From an uncultured Rhodospirillales bacterium (GTDB taxonomy: Bacteria; Pseudomonadota; Alphaproteobacteria; Kiloniellales; Kiloniellaceae), in NCBI GenBank assembly GCA_913060675.1, contig CAJXUS010000035.1, positions 1 through 44,828 on the forward strand: DNA of 44,828 nt, read 5' to 3'. Under the pieces are notes generated by a model. It ran no database searches, had not been told where the DNA came from, and worked only from the letters and a program-made list of their open reading frames with translations. Position numbers and translations under genes: made by a program. Shown here one piece after another: positions 36,084 through 44,828 of this stretch. The stretch's first letter is position 1; every line of letters begins with the position of its first letter.

Positions 36084-37652
36084 ATGAGTGATACAGAAGG
36101 TAGCGCAGGTCGCGCAGGTCGTGGTGGTAGAGGACGTGGTGGTGGCGGTGCAGCTTCGCGTCGTGCAATTCGCTCTGCCAGTTCCAGTGAACAGCTTAAA
36201 TTCATTACGCGGAAAATTCCTTATTTTGAAACGCTTAACGAAGAAGCGCTTCAAATCATTGAGAATAACGCGGAAACCGTGCTTGAAGAAATCGGAATTG
36301 AATTCAGAGACGATCCTGAAGCTATTCAGATTTTAAAAGACAATGGCTGTGATGTTCAGGGTGAACGCGTTCGTTTTCCTCGCGGTCTTGCTCGTCAGTG
36401 GTGTGCACATGCCCCTAGCCAGTTTACTCAGCATGCACGTAACAGTGACCGTAATGTACTCATTGGCGGTAATAATACTGTTTTTGCCCCTGTATACGGT
36501 CCTCCCTTCGTACGCGACATTGACGGTGGCCGTCGTTATGCCACGATCGAAGATTTCCGTAATTTTGTTAAGCTGACCTATTCTATGCCTGCACTGCATC
36601 ACTCAGGTGGTACTGTCTGCGAGCCAGTAGATGTTCCAGTTAACAAACGTCATCTCGATATGCTCTATTCGCATATTCGTTATTCTGACAAACCTTATAT
36701 GGGTTCTGTAACTGCACCTGAGCGTGCGGAAGATTCCATCGCTATGTCCAAACTGGTTTTTGGTGATGAGTTTGTCGATAACAACACGGTTATGATCAGC
36801 TTGATCAATGCCAACTCTCCGATGACTTTTGATGATACCATGCTTGGAGCATTGAAAGTTTACGCACGGAATATGCAGGCTTGTATCATTACGCCGTTTA
36901 TTCTTGCTGGTGCGATGGCACCTGTAACAGCTGCGGGTGTTATGGCACAGTCATTGGCAGAGGGTATGGCCGGTATCGCCTTTTCTCAGATGGTACGTAA
37001 AGGCGCACCCGTTGTAATGGGATCTTTTGCTAGTTCTATCTCCATGCAGTCTGGTGCTCCTACTTTTGGTACACCTGAGCCTGCTTTGGTTCTTTATGGA
37101 ATGGCACATTTGGCACGTCGTCTGGGTGTTCCTTTCCGTTCAGGTGGTTCCCTGTGCGGGTCTAAGCTTCCGGATGCTCAAGCGGCTTACGAATCAGCAA
37201 ACACGATCCTTCCAACCGCACTTGCTGGGGTTAACTTTACCCTTCACTCTGCGGGGTGGCTCGAAGGTGGTTTGATCTCATCCTATGAGAAACTTGTGAT
37301 GGATGCCGATCAACTCGGTATGATGCAACGTATGCTCGAAGGTTATGACATGTCAGAAAATGGTCAGGCCATGGACGCACTTCGTGAAGTTGGCCCTGGA
37401 AACCATTTCCTTGGTTGTGCCCATACACAAGCTAACTTTGAAACGGCTTTCTTCCGTTCGACAATTGCTGATAACAATTCGTTCGAGCAGTGGGAATCAG
37501 AAGGCTCTCAGGACGCTTACCAACGTGCAAACCTGTTGGTTAAGAAGACTCTGGACGAATATGTTGCACCTGATTTAGATCCTGCAATTGATGAAGCTCT
37601 TAACGAGTTCATGTCCAAAAAGAAAGAATCTATGCCGGACGCTTTCACATAG
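36084..37652 (+). CDS. MttB-family methyltransferase without pyrrolysine
   Basis: This 522-residue protein belongs to the trimethylamine methyltransferase (MttB, COG5598) family. There is no in-frame TAG, so it is a non-pyrrolysine member, the group that includes glycine betaine:corrinoid methyltransferase MtgB. The start is Gly/Arg-rich (AGRAGRGGRGRGGGG, residues 8-22), seen in related alphaproteobacterial proteins. The TIM-barrel body starts near residue 45. GGAGGG precedes the ATG. It is divergent from a dimethylglycine-type dehydrogenase and followed by a GbdR-like gene. No corrinoid protein or corrinoid reductase gene is nearby, so a methyl acceptor cannot be named. Betaine or another methylated amine is the most likely donor (inference). 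Confidence 0.88.
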   Translation: MSDTEGSAGRAGRGGRGRGGGGAASRRAIRSASSSEQLKFITRKIPYFETLNEEALQIIENNAETVLEEIGIEFRDDPEAIQILKDNGCDVQGERVRFPRGLARQWCAHAPSQFTQHARNSDRNVLIGGNNTVFAPVYGPPFVRDIDGGRRYATIEDFRNFVKLTYSMPALHHSGGTVCEPVDVPVNKRHLDMLYSHIRYSDKPYMGSVTAPERAEDSIAMSKLVFGDEFVDNNTVMISLINANSPMTFDDTMLGALKVYARNMQACIITPFILAGAMAPVTAAGVMAQSLAEGMAGIAFSQMVRKGAPVVMGSFASSISMQSGAPTFGTPEPALVLYGMAHLARRLGVPFRSGGSLCGSKLPDAQAAYESANTILPTALAGVNFTLHSAGWLEGGLISSYEKLVMDADQLGMMQRMLEGYDMSENGQAMDALREVGPGNHFLGCAHTQANFETAFFRSTIADNNSFEQWESEGSQDAYQRANLLVKKTLDEYVAPDLDPAIDEALNEFMSKKKESMPDAFT

Positions 37653-37704
37653 GTTGAAGAATAAGCATTACGATTTGTACTGCTTTTTCAATGCTAAGTT
37701 TATG

Positions 37705-37735
37705 AAGGGGTGGCTTTGGGCTGCCTCTTCTTTTA
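37705..37735 (+). terminator. Weak terminator after the mttB-like gene
   Basis: AAGGGGTGGC pairs with GCTGCCTCTT with three G-U wobbles and a TTTGG loop, then CTTTTAT. The remainder of the 307-bp gap before the next gene shows nothing else. Confidence 0.45.
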
Positions 37736-37959
37736 TGTGGAAAATAGAAAAGTTGATTTCCGTTCTTGTTAGGCCTTATTCTTTCTGATATTGGCATTTT
37801 AGAAAATCGGAATGGATCCGAAATACTTTGATAAGACATTTTTGAACAAGCAGCGCAAATGATGTTATGCTTTCATTCATTCACCTGATTTATGGTAGAT
37901 AATTTGGTGACGATAGTGTTTTTTCAAATTATATAAACATGCGTGTCAGGTCGAAAAAT

Positions 37960-38952
37960 ATGATTAGAAAAGCTCCGCAAGAACTGCCTCAGCGCATTGT
38001 TTTTTTTCTAGTTCCTAAGTTTTCTCTCATCGCTTTTACCTCGGCGTTAGAACCTTTACGCTTAGCGAATAGAGAGTCTGGGAAAAAATTATACAGCTGG
38101 TGCTTGGTCAGTACTGACGATCAACCCGTAGTATCATCTTGCGGAATTCCTATTTCACCGACCATCAATTTTGATGACCAGCAAAATTTCCATACTGCGA
38201 TCGTTTGTAGTGGTGAAGATGCGCATAAAATAACCGACAAGAGAATTCACTCTTGGTTACGGCGTGTAGAGCGTATGGGTGCAGATATTGGTGCGTTGTG
38301 TACCGGGGCTCACATTCTTGCTAAAGCCGGCTTGCTGGATGATTATAGCTGCACCATACATTGGGAAAATCTGGAAGGTTTCATAGAGGATTTCCCCGAG
38401 ATTGAAGTGACACCTGAACTTTTTGAGATTGATCGCAACCGCTTTACTTGTGCCGGTGGTACGGCTTCCTTGGATATGATGCTCAACGTCATCTCTTCCC
38501 AGCACGGTCACGAACTCGCGGGTGAAGTCGCAAATCAGTTTATGCATGATCGTATTCGTGACCAACACGATCAGCAACGGATGTCGATGCCGGTTCGTTT
38601 AGGTGTACGTCATCCTAAGCTTCTTGCCGTTATAAAGTTGATGGAAGACAATCTGGAAGAACCGTTGACACGCATTCAACTTGCAAAAGATGCGGGGCTT
38701 TCAACACGCCAGCTTGAACGTCTATTCCGTAAATATCTCAGCCGTTCTCCGGCACGATACTATCTCGAACTACGGCTTAATAAAGCCAGATTGCTCCTGC
38801 TTCAGACCAATATGTCTGTAATTGATGTGGCACTGGCGTGTGGGTTTGTATCTGCGTCTCATTTCTCTAAGTGTTATCGTGATTTCTTCGGCCGGACACC
38901 TCGTAAAGAACGTGGGTTACCCGCCCTCTCTGAAGATGATAACGAAGAGTAA
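37960..38952 (+). CDS. GlxA-family AraC-type regulator, GbdR-like
   Basis: This 330-residue regulator has an N-terminal DJ-1/PfpI-like sensing domain (about 10-180) with a nucleophile-elbow-like GALCTGAHILAKAGLL, and two C-terminal AraC helix-turn-helices (about 225-315: RIQLAKDAGLSTRQLERLFR and VIDVALACGFVSASHFSKCYR). The architecture and overall similarity fit the GlxA family, which contains GbdR, the activator of betaine and dimethylglycine catabolism. I choose ATG 37960 with AGGT upstream over ATG 37939, which lacks a Shine-Dalgarno. Its neighbours, the dehydrogenase and mttB-like genes, are its likely targets through the repeats at 35702-36023. Confidence 0.85.
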   Translation: MIRKAPQELPQRIVFFLVPKFSLIAFTSALEPLRLANRESGKKLYSWCLVSTDDQPVVSSCGIPISPTINFDDQQNFHTAIVCSGEDAHKITDKRIHSWLRRVERMGADIGALCTGAHILAKAGLLDDYSCTIHWENLEGFIEDFPEIEVTPELFEIDRNRFTCAGGTASLDMMLNVISSQHGHELAGEVANQFMHDRIRDQHDQQRMSMPVRLGVRHPKLLAVIKLMEDNLEEPLTRIQLAKDAGLSTRQLERLFRKYLSRSPARYYLELRLNKARLLLLQTNMSVIDVALACGFVSASHFSKCYRDFFGRTPRKERGLPALSEDDNEE

Positions 38953-39114
38953 TCATCAATAAATCGCTCTGGTTCTATGGGAAGCTATAACGCGGATTGG
39001 TGTGAAAGCTAAAATTTGTTAAAGAAGCGTTCACCAAGTATTTAGTACACTACAGTCCACTCTCCTTTATGGAGAAAGTAGCTTGCTGTCATACGATCAA
39101 AGAGTGTGGAGTAA

Positions 39115-42100
39115 ATGAGGATATCAAAGGCCGCAACCTTTATGGTGGCGATAACTGGCATTTGTGTCAGTGTTTTGCTGTGGTATTTTCTCGACACACT
39201 AAACGAGGCCAGTAAGCGCCAAAATGTTCGTAATGAATTGGCAACCTTCCGCCAAAATCTCCTGACCGGAATTGATAACCACGTCGATGTTCTTGGTCGA
39301 TTGACGGAAAGAATTCGTATCGCAGGTGATATTGATCAACGAAGATGGACGCATGATGCCAATTCGATAGTAACTGATTTTCCTGGATTTCGGGCTATTG
39401 AATGGGTTGATCGTAACAACATCATTCAGTGGGTTATTCCTCTGAAGGAAAATGAGCCTGCCCTTGGTCTTGATCTAAATAAAATAAAATGGCGTCAAAA
39501 CGAAATATCAAAATATTTGCGCAAAGGAAGAGCGCATATATCGCGACCATTTGAACTCGTTCAATCGGGAACCGCGATAACCGTCGATTTTCCTTTGATT
39601 TTAAAAGGGCAATATACTGGTTTCATTACAGGAATTCTTGAATTACCGAGATTTTTTGAATCTGGTATCGGGAGTTTGGGAGAACGAGGGTATTCCTTTT
39701 CTGTTTTTGATGGTAGAAAAACGCTATATTATTGGCATGCAAGAGGTAATGAGGCAGGTCTTTCATATAGAGAAAGTGTCGTATTACCCTTTCCGGGCAA
39801 TCCGGATTGGAAATTAGAAGTTTGGCCTAATGCAAGCCTTCTTGAATCTTATGGGTATAATTATCCAATTTGGGGGCTCTACGCAGCTTTGATCGTAACG
39901 GCCTTACTGACAGGATTACTGCATCTGGCAAGGTTATCACAATTACGATCAGAAGAATTTTATACAGTACATAGCGTTCTAGAAGACAATAAAAAACGTT
40001 TCCAAACCTTTTCAGAGATTGCTTCTGACTGGCTATGGGAATGTGATGAATATCAAATCCTAAGTTTTGTTAGTCCACAAGTTTCAAGAGTTACTGGTCG
40101 CTCTGATAAAGACTATCTCGGTAAACCTGTTTCAAGCCTTTATATTGAAGACGAAGATAATGGCGCCAATGAAATCATCCACGCGCTGGATCATCTCAAA
40201 CCCTTCAAAAATATTTTATGTAAAACCATAGATAGCGATAACCATCTGATTTGGATTAATGTCAGTGGTGTGCCGCTGTTTAATACAGAAAAAAAATTCC
40301 TGGGCTATCAAGGTAGTGCGAGTGAAGTTACCAATAAAATTCTTACTGAAGAGCGCTTTAAAACACTTTTTGAGCATTCTTCCGATGGGCTTCTTATCAG
40401 AGGTAAATCTGGATTTTTAGATTGTAATCAAGCAGCCGTTCGAATGAGCGGTTGTAAAACCAAAACAGAGCTTCTTAGGCTCCAAATGACAGAGATTGCA
40501 CCAGAATATCAAGCAGATGGAGAACGTTCATCCTTTAAACTTCTTTCTATGATTGACAAGGCGATGTCTGAAGGTATCAGCCGTTTTGAATGGTTGATTA
40601 GCCCATCATTTGGAGAAGAGTATCCTATTGAGATTACAATAACGAAGATCATAACCATGGGAGAGGAAGGCCAACTTATTTCATGGCGTGATATTTCAAA
40701 TTTAAAACAGCGTTCTGATGAAATCACACATCATTACTCTGTTTTAAAAACAACTTTGAACACGATTGAACAAGGCGTTTGCATGGTTGATCGTCATCGT
40801 GTGATTGCTGTAAATAACCCATTATTTTATCGTATATTAGACATCCCTTTCGAAGTTTTCCCTGTCGGGACAAAAATTGATGAACTTTTTAATTTGATTG
40901 AGGCGAGACGTGATTTTGGAAGCTCTGGGAAAAGCAGTATGGATCGGAATTTGTTGGAGCTTCTTATTAAGGGAGAGCCTTTTTTCTTATCCTTGAATTT
41001 GCGTAATGGTAAATATCTTGAGATTTCAGCGAACTCGGTCATTGATGGCGGAATGGTTTTAACCTTCAGTGATGTAAGCGATAGAATGGCTGCTGAAGAA
41101 TTTCAACAGGCTGTTACTTCGAACCTTCCGGGAGCTGTTTATCGATTTAACCGGGATAAATACGGAAAAATAAGCATCCCGTATATCAGTGATGGTGTTA
41201 CCAGCATTACGGGTCTTAGTGCCACATCTATAAAGGTCAACCCAAGTTTACTCGCCACTGTAATTGATAAATGTGATTACAACGAGTGGATGGCCTCGAT
41301 GCAGAAAACTGAAAATGTGATGCCTCGGCTTGACTTCGAAATGCGATTGAAAGATGTGGAGGGCGAGCAAACGAAATGGATCCGGTCGATCGCACAGCTT
41401 AGTTTCAGTGATAGTGGTGAGTACCAATGGGATGGGATTCTACTCGACGTTACAGATCATAAAAAAGCTGAACTTGCTCTTGAACAGAACCTAATGGATT
41501 TACAGCTCGCACATGAAGCCTTGGAAAATCAAAGTGAAGAGTTGGTCAATATGGCAGAACAACTCAGTATTGCTCGTGATCTTTCCGAAGCAGCTAATAA
41601 AGCAAAATCTGAATTTCTTGCAACGATGAGCCATGAAATCCGTACTCCTATGAACGGAGTCATGGGGATGGCTACTATGTTGCTTGAGACTGAACTGGAT
41701 GATGAGCAGTATGAGTTTGCATCTATGATAAATGAATCTGGTGAATCGTTATTGAATATTATCAACGATGTCCTGGATTTTTCAAAAATTGAAGCTGGTC
41801 GGATGGATCTGTCTGTATCCGAGGTTGACTTGGTATCAATTGTAGAATCAAGCGTGAACTTACTTGCGGCAAGAGCAAATGACAAAGAACTATCAATTGC
41901 GACTTATTTACCGCCAAATCTAAATCGGAACGCAATTACGGACGGGGGACGGCTTCGCCAAATCCTTTTGAACTTACTCGGGAATGCTTTGAAATTTACT
42001 CAAGAGGGTGGTGTCTCAATTTACGTAAGCGATTTAACTCAGGATCTATCAAGTGAGGGAGAGAATGATGAATGCGATACCAAGATCGAAAACAATAAGA

Positions 42101-43362
42101 TAACTCTTCGTTTCGATGTAAAAGATTCAGGTATCGGCATTAAAGAAGAAACACAAAGAAAGCTATTTGAAAAATTTACGCAAGCAGATGCTTCCACGAC
42201 AAGAGAGTTTGGTGGTACTGGGTTAGGTCTCGCTATTTGTCGGCAGCTTGTTGAGCTGATGAACGGAGAAATTGGTGTAGAAAGTACATTAGGTGAGGGC
42301 AGCAATTTTTGGTTTACTGTCGAATTAGATAAAACCATTGGTGAGTCTCAACTTGTCGGATCAATAAAACATAATGACAGCTTTAATTGCGAGAGTGCCC
42401 TTCTCTATATGGAGGATACATTTAGTTCACGCATCATAGATCAATATCTTAGAGATGCCGGGATCAATGTGATAATGACCCATGACTGTGATGAGGCGTT
42501 AGACCTTCTACAGAACGATAAAATCTCTCTGTTTCTTGCCGGAGACAACTGGCTAAACGCAGATTTGGAAAGATTAGGTTTAGCGAGTACAAAATTATTT
42601 GAAGAGAGAGAGTTTTCCTCAGCAATAGTTATTCAACACAAATCAAGCGAGGCACAACTTTGGGCCAAGGGGCTTGGCTTTGTGGGGACGCTTGCTCAGC
42701 CGATAAATCACTCTTCCCTAAGTTCATTCCTGCACACTGCCTTTGGTGCAACTGAAATAGAAGAAAGAGATAGACACTTTTCACTCCGAGAAGTCGCTCT
42801 CAAAAAACAAAATCTGAAAATTCTCATTGTCGAAGACAATCGGATAAATCAGAAGTTGGCGATGTCCATGCTTCTCAAAGGAGGGCATGAAGCTTCAATC
42901 GCTGCCAACGGTCAAGAAGCAATAGAGGCGTTAACCTCTGGGAAAAATTTTGATCTAATTCTCATGGATATGCAAATGCCCGTTATGGATGGCCTAGAAG
43001 CCACCAAGCGTATTCGTAAGCTCGATAATGCCCGCCTCTCTTCGATCCCGATTATCGCAATGACTGCAAATGCAATGGATACTGACCGTGAATTGTGTCT
43101 TGGTGCAGGTATGAACGATTATCTTTCTAAGCCGATAAACCCAGGAGATCTTTTTTCTAAGATATCTGCTTGTGTTGGATCTATCGGAGAAAAATTAACG
43201 GGAGAAATCTCCGGCAATGTTGAAATTTTCAAGAGTAAAAAAGTATCTCCGAAAAATGAGAGGCATACTGCTACTCGGCCTGAAACACAAAAGCCCATAT
43301 CTCTTTCCAAGAGGGTAGAGGACGATATCATGGGGATACTTACTGATATTGAAAGCCTGTAG
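39115..43362 (+). CDS. Hybrid sensor histidine kinase (CHASE, PAS x4, HisKA, HATPase, REC x2)
   Basis: A 1415-residue inner-membrane sensor. A first membrane helix (about 8-28), a periplasmic CHASE-like domain to about 245 (with [14 protein letters not shown]) and a second helix (about 250-272) form the input. Four PAS-type domains follow (roughly 293-405, 415-535, 545-660 and 665-785). HisKA has the phosphoacceptor H840 in [10 protein letters not shown]. The ATPase has [14 protein letters not shown] and [13 protein letters not shown] degenerate receiver (about 1090-1205) lacks the acidic aspartate cluster. The final receiver (1237-1352) is complete, with D1285 in [10 protein letters not shown]. 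No HPt domain. Phosphate therefore probably goes to a separate HPt protein. GTGGAG precedes the ATG. The ligand is unknown. Confidence 0.9.
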   Translation: MRISKAATFMVAITGICVSVLLWYFLDTLNEASKRQNVRNELATFRQNLLTGIDNHVDVLGRLTERIRIAGDIDQRRWTHDANSIVTDFPGFRAIEWVDRNNIIQWVIPLKENEPALGLDLNKIKWRQNEISKYLRKGRAHISRPFELVQSGTAITVDFPLILKGQYTGFITGILELPRFFESGIGSLGERGYSFSVFDGRKTLYYWHARGNEAGLSYRESVVLPFPGNPDWKLEVWPNASLLESYGYNYPIWGLYAALIVTALLTGLLHLARLSQLRSEEFYTVHSVLEDNKKRFQTFSEIASDWLWECDEYQILSFVSPQVSRVTGRSDKDYLGKPVSSLYIEDEDNGANEIIHALDHLKPFKNILCKTIDSDNHLIWINVSGVPLFNTEKKFLGYQGSASEVTNKILTEERFKTLFEHSSDGLLIRGKSGFLDCNQAAVRMSGCKTKTELLRLQMTEIAPEYQADGERSSFKLLSMIDKAMSEGISRFEWLISPSFGEEYPIEITITKIITMGEEGQLISWRDISNLKQRSDEITHHYSVLKTTLNTIEQGVCMVDRHRVIAVNNPLFYRILDIPFEVFPVGTKIDELFNLIEARRDFGSSGKSSMDRNLLELLIKGEPFFLSLNLRNGKYLEISANSVIDGGMVLTFSDVSDRMAAEEFQQAVTSNLPGAVYRFNRDKYGKISIPYISDGVTSITGLSATSIKVNPSLLATVIDKCDYNEWMASMQKTENVMPRLDFEMRLKDVEGEQTKWIRSIAQLSFSDSGEYQWDGILLDVTDHKKAELALEQNLMDLQLAHEALENQSEELVNMAEQLSIARDLSEAANKAKSEFLATMSHEIRTPMNGVMGMATMLLETELDDEQYEFASMINESGESLLNIINDVLDFSKIEAGRMDLSVSEVDLVSIVESSVNLLAARANDKELSIATYLPPNLNRNAITDGGRLRQILLNLLGNALKFTQEGGVSIYVSDLTQDLSSEGENDECDTKIENNKITLRFDVKDSGIGIKEETQRKLFEKFTQADASTTREFGGTGLGLAICRQLVELMNGEIGVESTLGEGSNFWFTVELDKTIGESQLVGSIKHNDSFNCESALLYMEDTFSSRIIDQYLRDAGINVIMTHDCDEALDLLQNDKISLFLAGDNWLNADLERLGLASTKLFEEREFSSAIVIQHKSSEAQLWAKGLGFVGTLAQPINHSSLSSFLHTAFGATEIEERDRHFSLREVALKKQNLKILIVEDNRINQKLAMSMLLKGGHEASIAANGQEAIEALTSGKNFDLILMDMQMPVMDGLEATKRIRKLDNARLSSIPIIAMTANAMDTDRELCLGAGMNDYLSKPINPGDLFSKISACVGSIGEKLTGEISGNVEIFKSKKVSPKNERHTATRPETQKPISLSKRVEDDIMGILTDIESL

Positions 43363-43454
43363 CAGAATTGACGAGCTCTCAGTTTTCTAACTGATCGCTG
43401 GAAATTCAACTTTTATTTAAAATATTACGAATTCCTATACTCAAAAGTCACCAG

Positions 43455-43778
43455 TCATTTTTTATCAAAGGGCTCGAAACAACTTTCCGGGATTAATAAT
43501 TCCAGGACATTCGCAATATCGTGGGGATCATCCGTAAAATTAATCCCAACACTATTATCTTTCTTCCAGGCAATAGAGACATTTAGAGCTGATGTTTGTG
43601 AAAAACGAATGGTTTCAATTGTTCTATCGCCGAGTGCTTCGTCGAGTACAAGTTTTGCACCGGTAAGAGAAATATCCATTACAGCACAATCTTTTTTATC
43701 AGAATCGCCGTCCATACTTCCGATTAATATAACTTCAGCGCGAGGGAAAATTCTGCGTTCGTCACCTGATTTTGTCAT
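43455..43778 (-). CDS. PilZ-domain protein
   Basis: This 107-residue single-domain PilZ protein is likely a cyclic-di-GMP receptor. The RxxxR motif is R9-IFP-R13 (in ERRIFPRAEV) and the second motif is DISLTGA (about 36-42), the usual (D/N)xSxxG form. Both c-di-GMP contact motifs are therefore present. The frame extends to a TTG at 43781, but the adjacent ATG at 43778 is the natural start. It is convergent with the hybrid kinase across 92 bp with no evident terminator. It may modulate motility or an enzyme of surface attachment; the partner is unknown. Confidence 0.85.
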   Translation of the reverse strand: MTKSGDERRIFPRAEVILIGSMDGDSDKKDCAVMDISLTGAKLVLDEALGDRTIETIRFSQTSALNVSIAWKKDNSVGINFTDDPHDIANVLELLIPESCFEPFDKK

Positions 43779-43887
43779 CAATTGGTTCTTCTGTGATCTC
43801 GTAAAAAGAGTACTTATGATAACGGACTGTATTTAATGAAAGTTTAAGCTCTCACCTCACAAAGAAAAAAACAATATCAGATGTAGC

Positions 43888-44133
43888 TTGTTGTGGTTGT
43901 TTTTACTCATTGTTTTGATCGTGATGACGTTGGCGGATGATATTTTATTGTCTGCTATGGGAATTACTCATCCGCTCAATCGTTGTCTTTATATAAACAA
44001 ATACAAAGAACGGAGCGGGTATGACGTAGCAAGAACAGGAGTATTACCACTAATAAACTCTCTTTTTAAAGAGACGCTACGGGAAATTTTTAAAGAGACG
44101 CTACGGGAAATGATGCCCATATATAATAGATAA
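43888..44133 (+). CDS. Doubtful small membrane ORF with tandem repeat
   Basis: An 81-codon frame starting at TTG would encode a hydrophobic N-terminal segment (LWLFLLIVLIVMTLA) and a C-terminal duplicated FKETLRE. The 24-bp tandem repeat keeps the frame, which slightly favours a real gene. There is no clear Shine-Dalgarno and no known family, and the region is A/T-rich. Confidence is low. Outside this frame the 511-bp gap 43779-44289 holds no other gene I can support. Confidence 0.25.
   Translation: MLWLFLLIVLIVMTLADDILLSAMGITHPLNRCLYINKYKERSGYDVARTGVLPLINSLFKETLREIFKETLREMMPIYNR
44063..44110 (+). repeat. Two exact 24-bp tandem repeats
   Basis: The unit beginning TTTTTAAAGAGACGC is repeated exactly at 44063-44086 and 44087-44110. 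It is a multiple of three and encodes a duplicated FKETLRE in the doubtful small ORF, so it may be a recent duplication. Confidence 0.9.
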
Positions 44134-44289
44134 TCATTTCTTATTAATATTTTGAGGGCTTATTTTATTTGAAGAATACAGAAAATTCAAATTTTATTGA
44201 TAAATATATGGTTAATTTTTTGGCAAGGAATATTTAACTTAAATTTTAGACTTAATTTCCTAAACTAAGCCAGCTTGGAGGAGGTTGTA

Positions 44290-44772
44290 ATGTTTGCTGT
44301 CGCAGAGATGGGGGAATTCTTTGCCAAAGTTATTGGCCAAGAATCATTAATAGAGATCGAAGACGATCTTTTGAGTGTGCCGAAAAACTCAGATCAAGGA
44401 GTTCATGCCTTGCAAGGGATGCTTGCTAACTCAATCTTGCATGAAAATTCTACAAGACATGACCCAACTGACTTAAATTTGGGGCTCAGAGCAGTTGAAA
44501 GTCCTTCTCTTCGCATGATGGATTTATTTAGCGAAGAAAATTTAACAGGTAATTTTAACATAACAGATGATATTGCTCCTGAAGCGGATACCAAAGTCGC
44601 CGATAATAAAGTAGAAGGCAGCTATCGTCCAATGCCCTTCCTTGATCAAGGGATGTTATCCTTTTACATGCATGTAGATGATAATGAGCAGAAAATATCA
44701 GGTTTTCCGATGGCCGAACTCATCCAGGAAGATGAATTGGCCCCGGTTCCCAATGCCGCTGTACTACACTAG
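44290..44772 (+). CDS. Small acidic protein of unknown function
   Basis: This 160-residue acidic protein has no family I recognise. The frame reaches back to TTG 44275, but GGAGGAGG at 44277-44284 lies six bases before ATG 44290, which is the strong start. The sequence has no signal peptide or membrane segment. It contains a hydrophobic start (FAVAEMGEFFAKVIG), acidic central stretches and a Pro/Met-rich part (RPMPFLDQGM), suggesting a largely disordered or partner-bound protein. It is isolated near the window end, and no terminator is visible in the 56 bases after the stop. A role cannot be inferred. Confidence 0.6.
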   Translation: MFAVAEMGEFFAKVIGQESLIEIEDDLLSVPKNSDQGVHALQGMLANSILHENSTRHDPTDLNLGLRAVESPSLRMMDLFSEENLTGNFNITDDIAPEADTKVADNKVEGSYRPMPFLDQGMLSFYMHVDDNEQKISGFPMAELIQEDELAPVPNAAVLH

Positions 44773-44828
44773 AGTGTGAACCCAATTCAATCTCTTGCTG
44801 TATATGACTTTTTATGATTCATAACTCC

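Noticed and set aside
36084..37652. Pyrrolysine-encoding amber codon in the mttB-like gene
   Set aside because: The whole reading frame has no internal TAG, so this is a non-pyrrolysine member.

Overview
The window looks like chromosomal DNA from a free-living, probably marine, alphaproteobacterium of moderate GC content. The basis is the gene set: a choline ABC importer of the ChoXWV type with BetI/BetB, a GcvA-like LysR gene beside a DUF1127-like small gene, an alphaproteobacterial-type Zur box, a complete bkd operon with an Lrp-type regulator, and a non-pyrrolysine MttB-family protein beside a dimethylglycine-dehydrogenase-type enzyme and a GlxA/GbdR-like regulator. I cannot fix the genus from sequence alone. 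I saw no tRNA, rRNA, insertion sequence, phage gene or CRISPR array.

Layout. 1-488: possible 3' tail of a cut gene, then an amphi-Trp protein. 766-4553: a threonine/serine dehydratase divergent from its likely MocR regulator, then a DUF1127-like small gene divergent from a LysR gene. 4631-8050: a zinc uptake locus, with zur-znuC-znuB on the minus strand divergent from znuA around a perfect Zur box. 8301-16349: choline and betaine metabolism, comprising a HIT protein, betB, betI, a 56-bp perfect palindrome, choX-choW-choV, a HAD phosphatase and a betaine-homocysteine methyltransferase. 16638-19008: an unusual kinase-like membrane protein and an unknown exported protein. 19296-24853: bkdR and the complete branched-chain 2-oxoacid dehydrogenase operon. 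25032-30196: an FMN glutamate-synthase-like protein, a FadR-type regulator, a TauE/SafE exporter and a gamma-glutamyltransferase, with two FadR-like operators in the tauE/ggt gap. 30338-32921: two unrelated periplasmic binding proteins in an overlapping pair with no transporter. 33006-38952: dimethylglycine-type dehydrogenase, MttB-family protein and GbdR-like regulator. 39115-44772: a 1415-residue hybrid sensor kinase, a PilZ protein and two small unknown ORFs.

How the genes fit together. Most of the window handles methylated amines. Choline enters through ChoXWV, betaine aldehyde is oxidised to glycine betaine by BetB, betaine passes a methyl group to homocysteine through the BHMT-type enzyme, and dimethylglycine or sarcosine is demethylated by the FAD/GcvT enzyme at 33006. 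Choline dehydrogenase (BetA) is not in the window. The MttB-family protein lies beside the demethylase but has no corrinoid-protein partner here, so its role is open.

The most unusual signals are the 56-bp loop-free palindrome between betI and choX, the kinase-like membrane protein at 16638, a repeated TTTRCGACA motif between the dehydrogenase and mttB-like genes, the orphan pair of binding proteins, and a nested 120-bp inverted repeat over the end of the HIT gene. None is proven to be a new system. Several gene starts were moved inward on Shine-Dalgarno, operator or family-length grounds, and each is noted in its entry.
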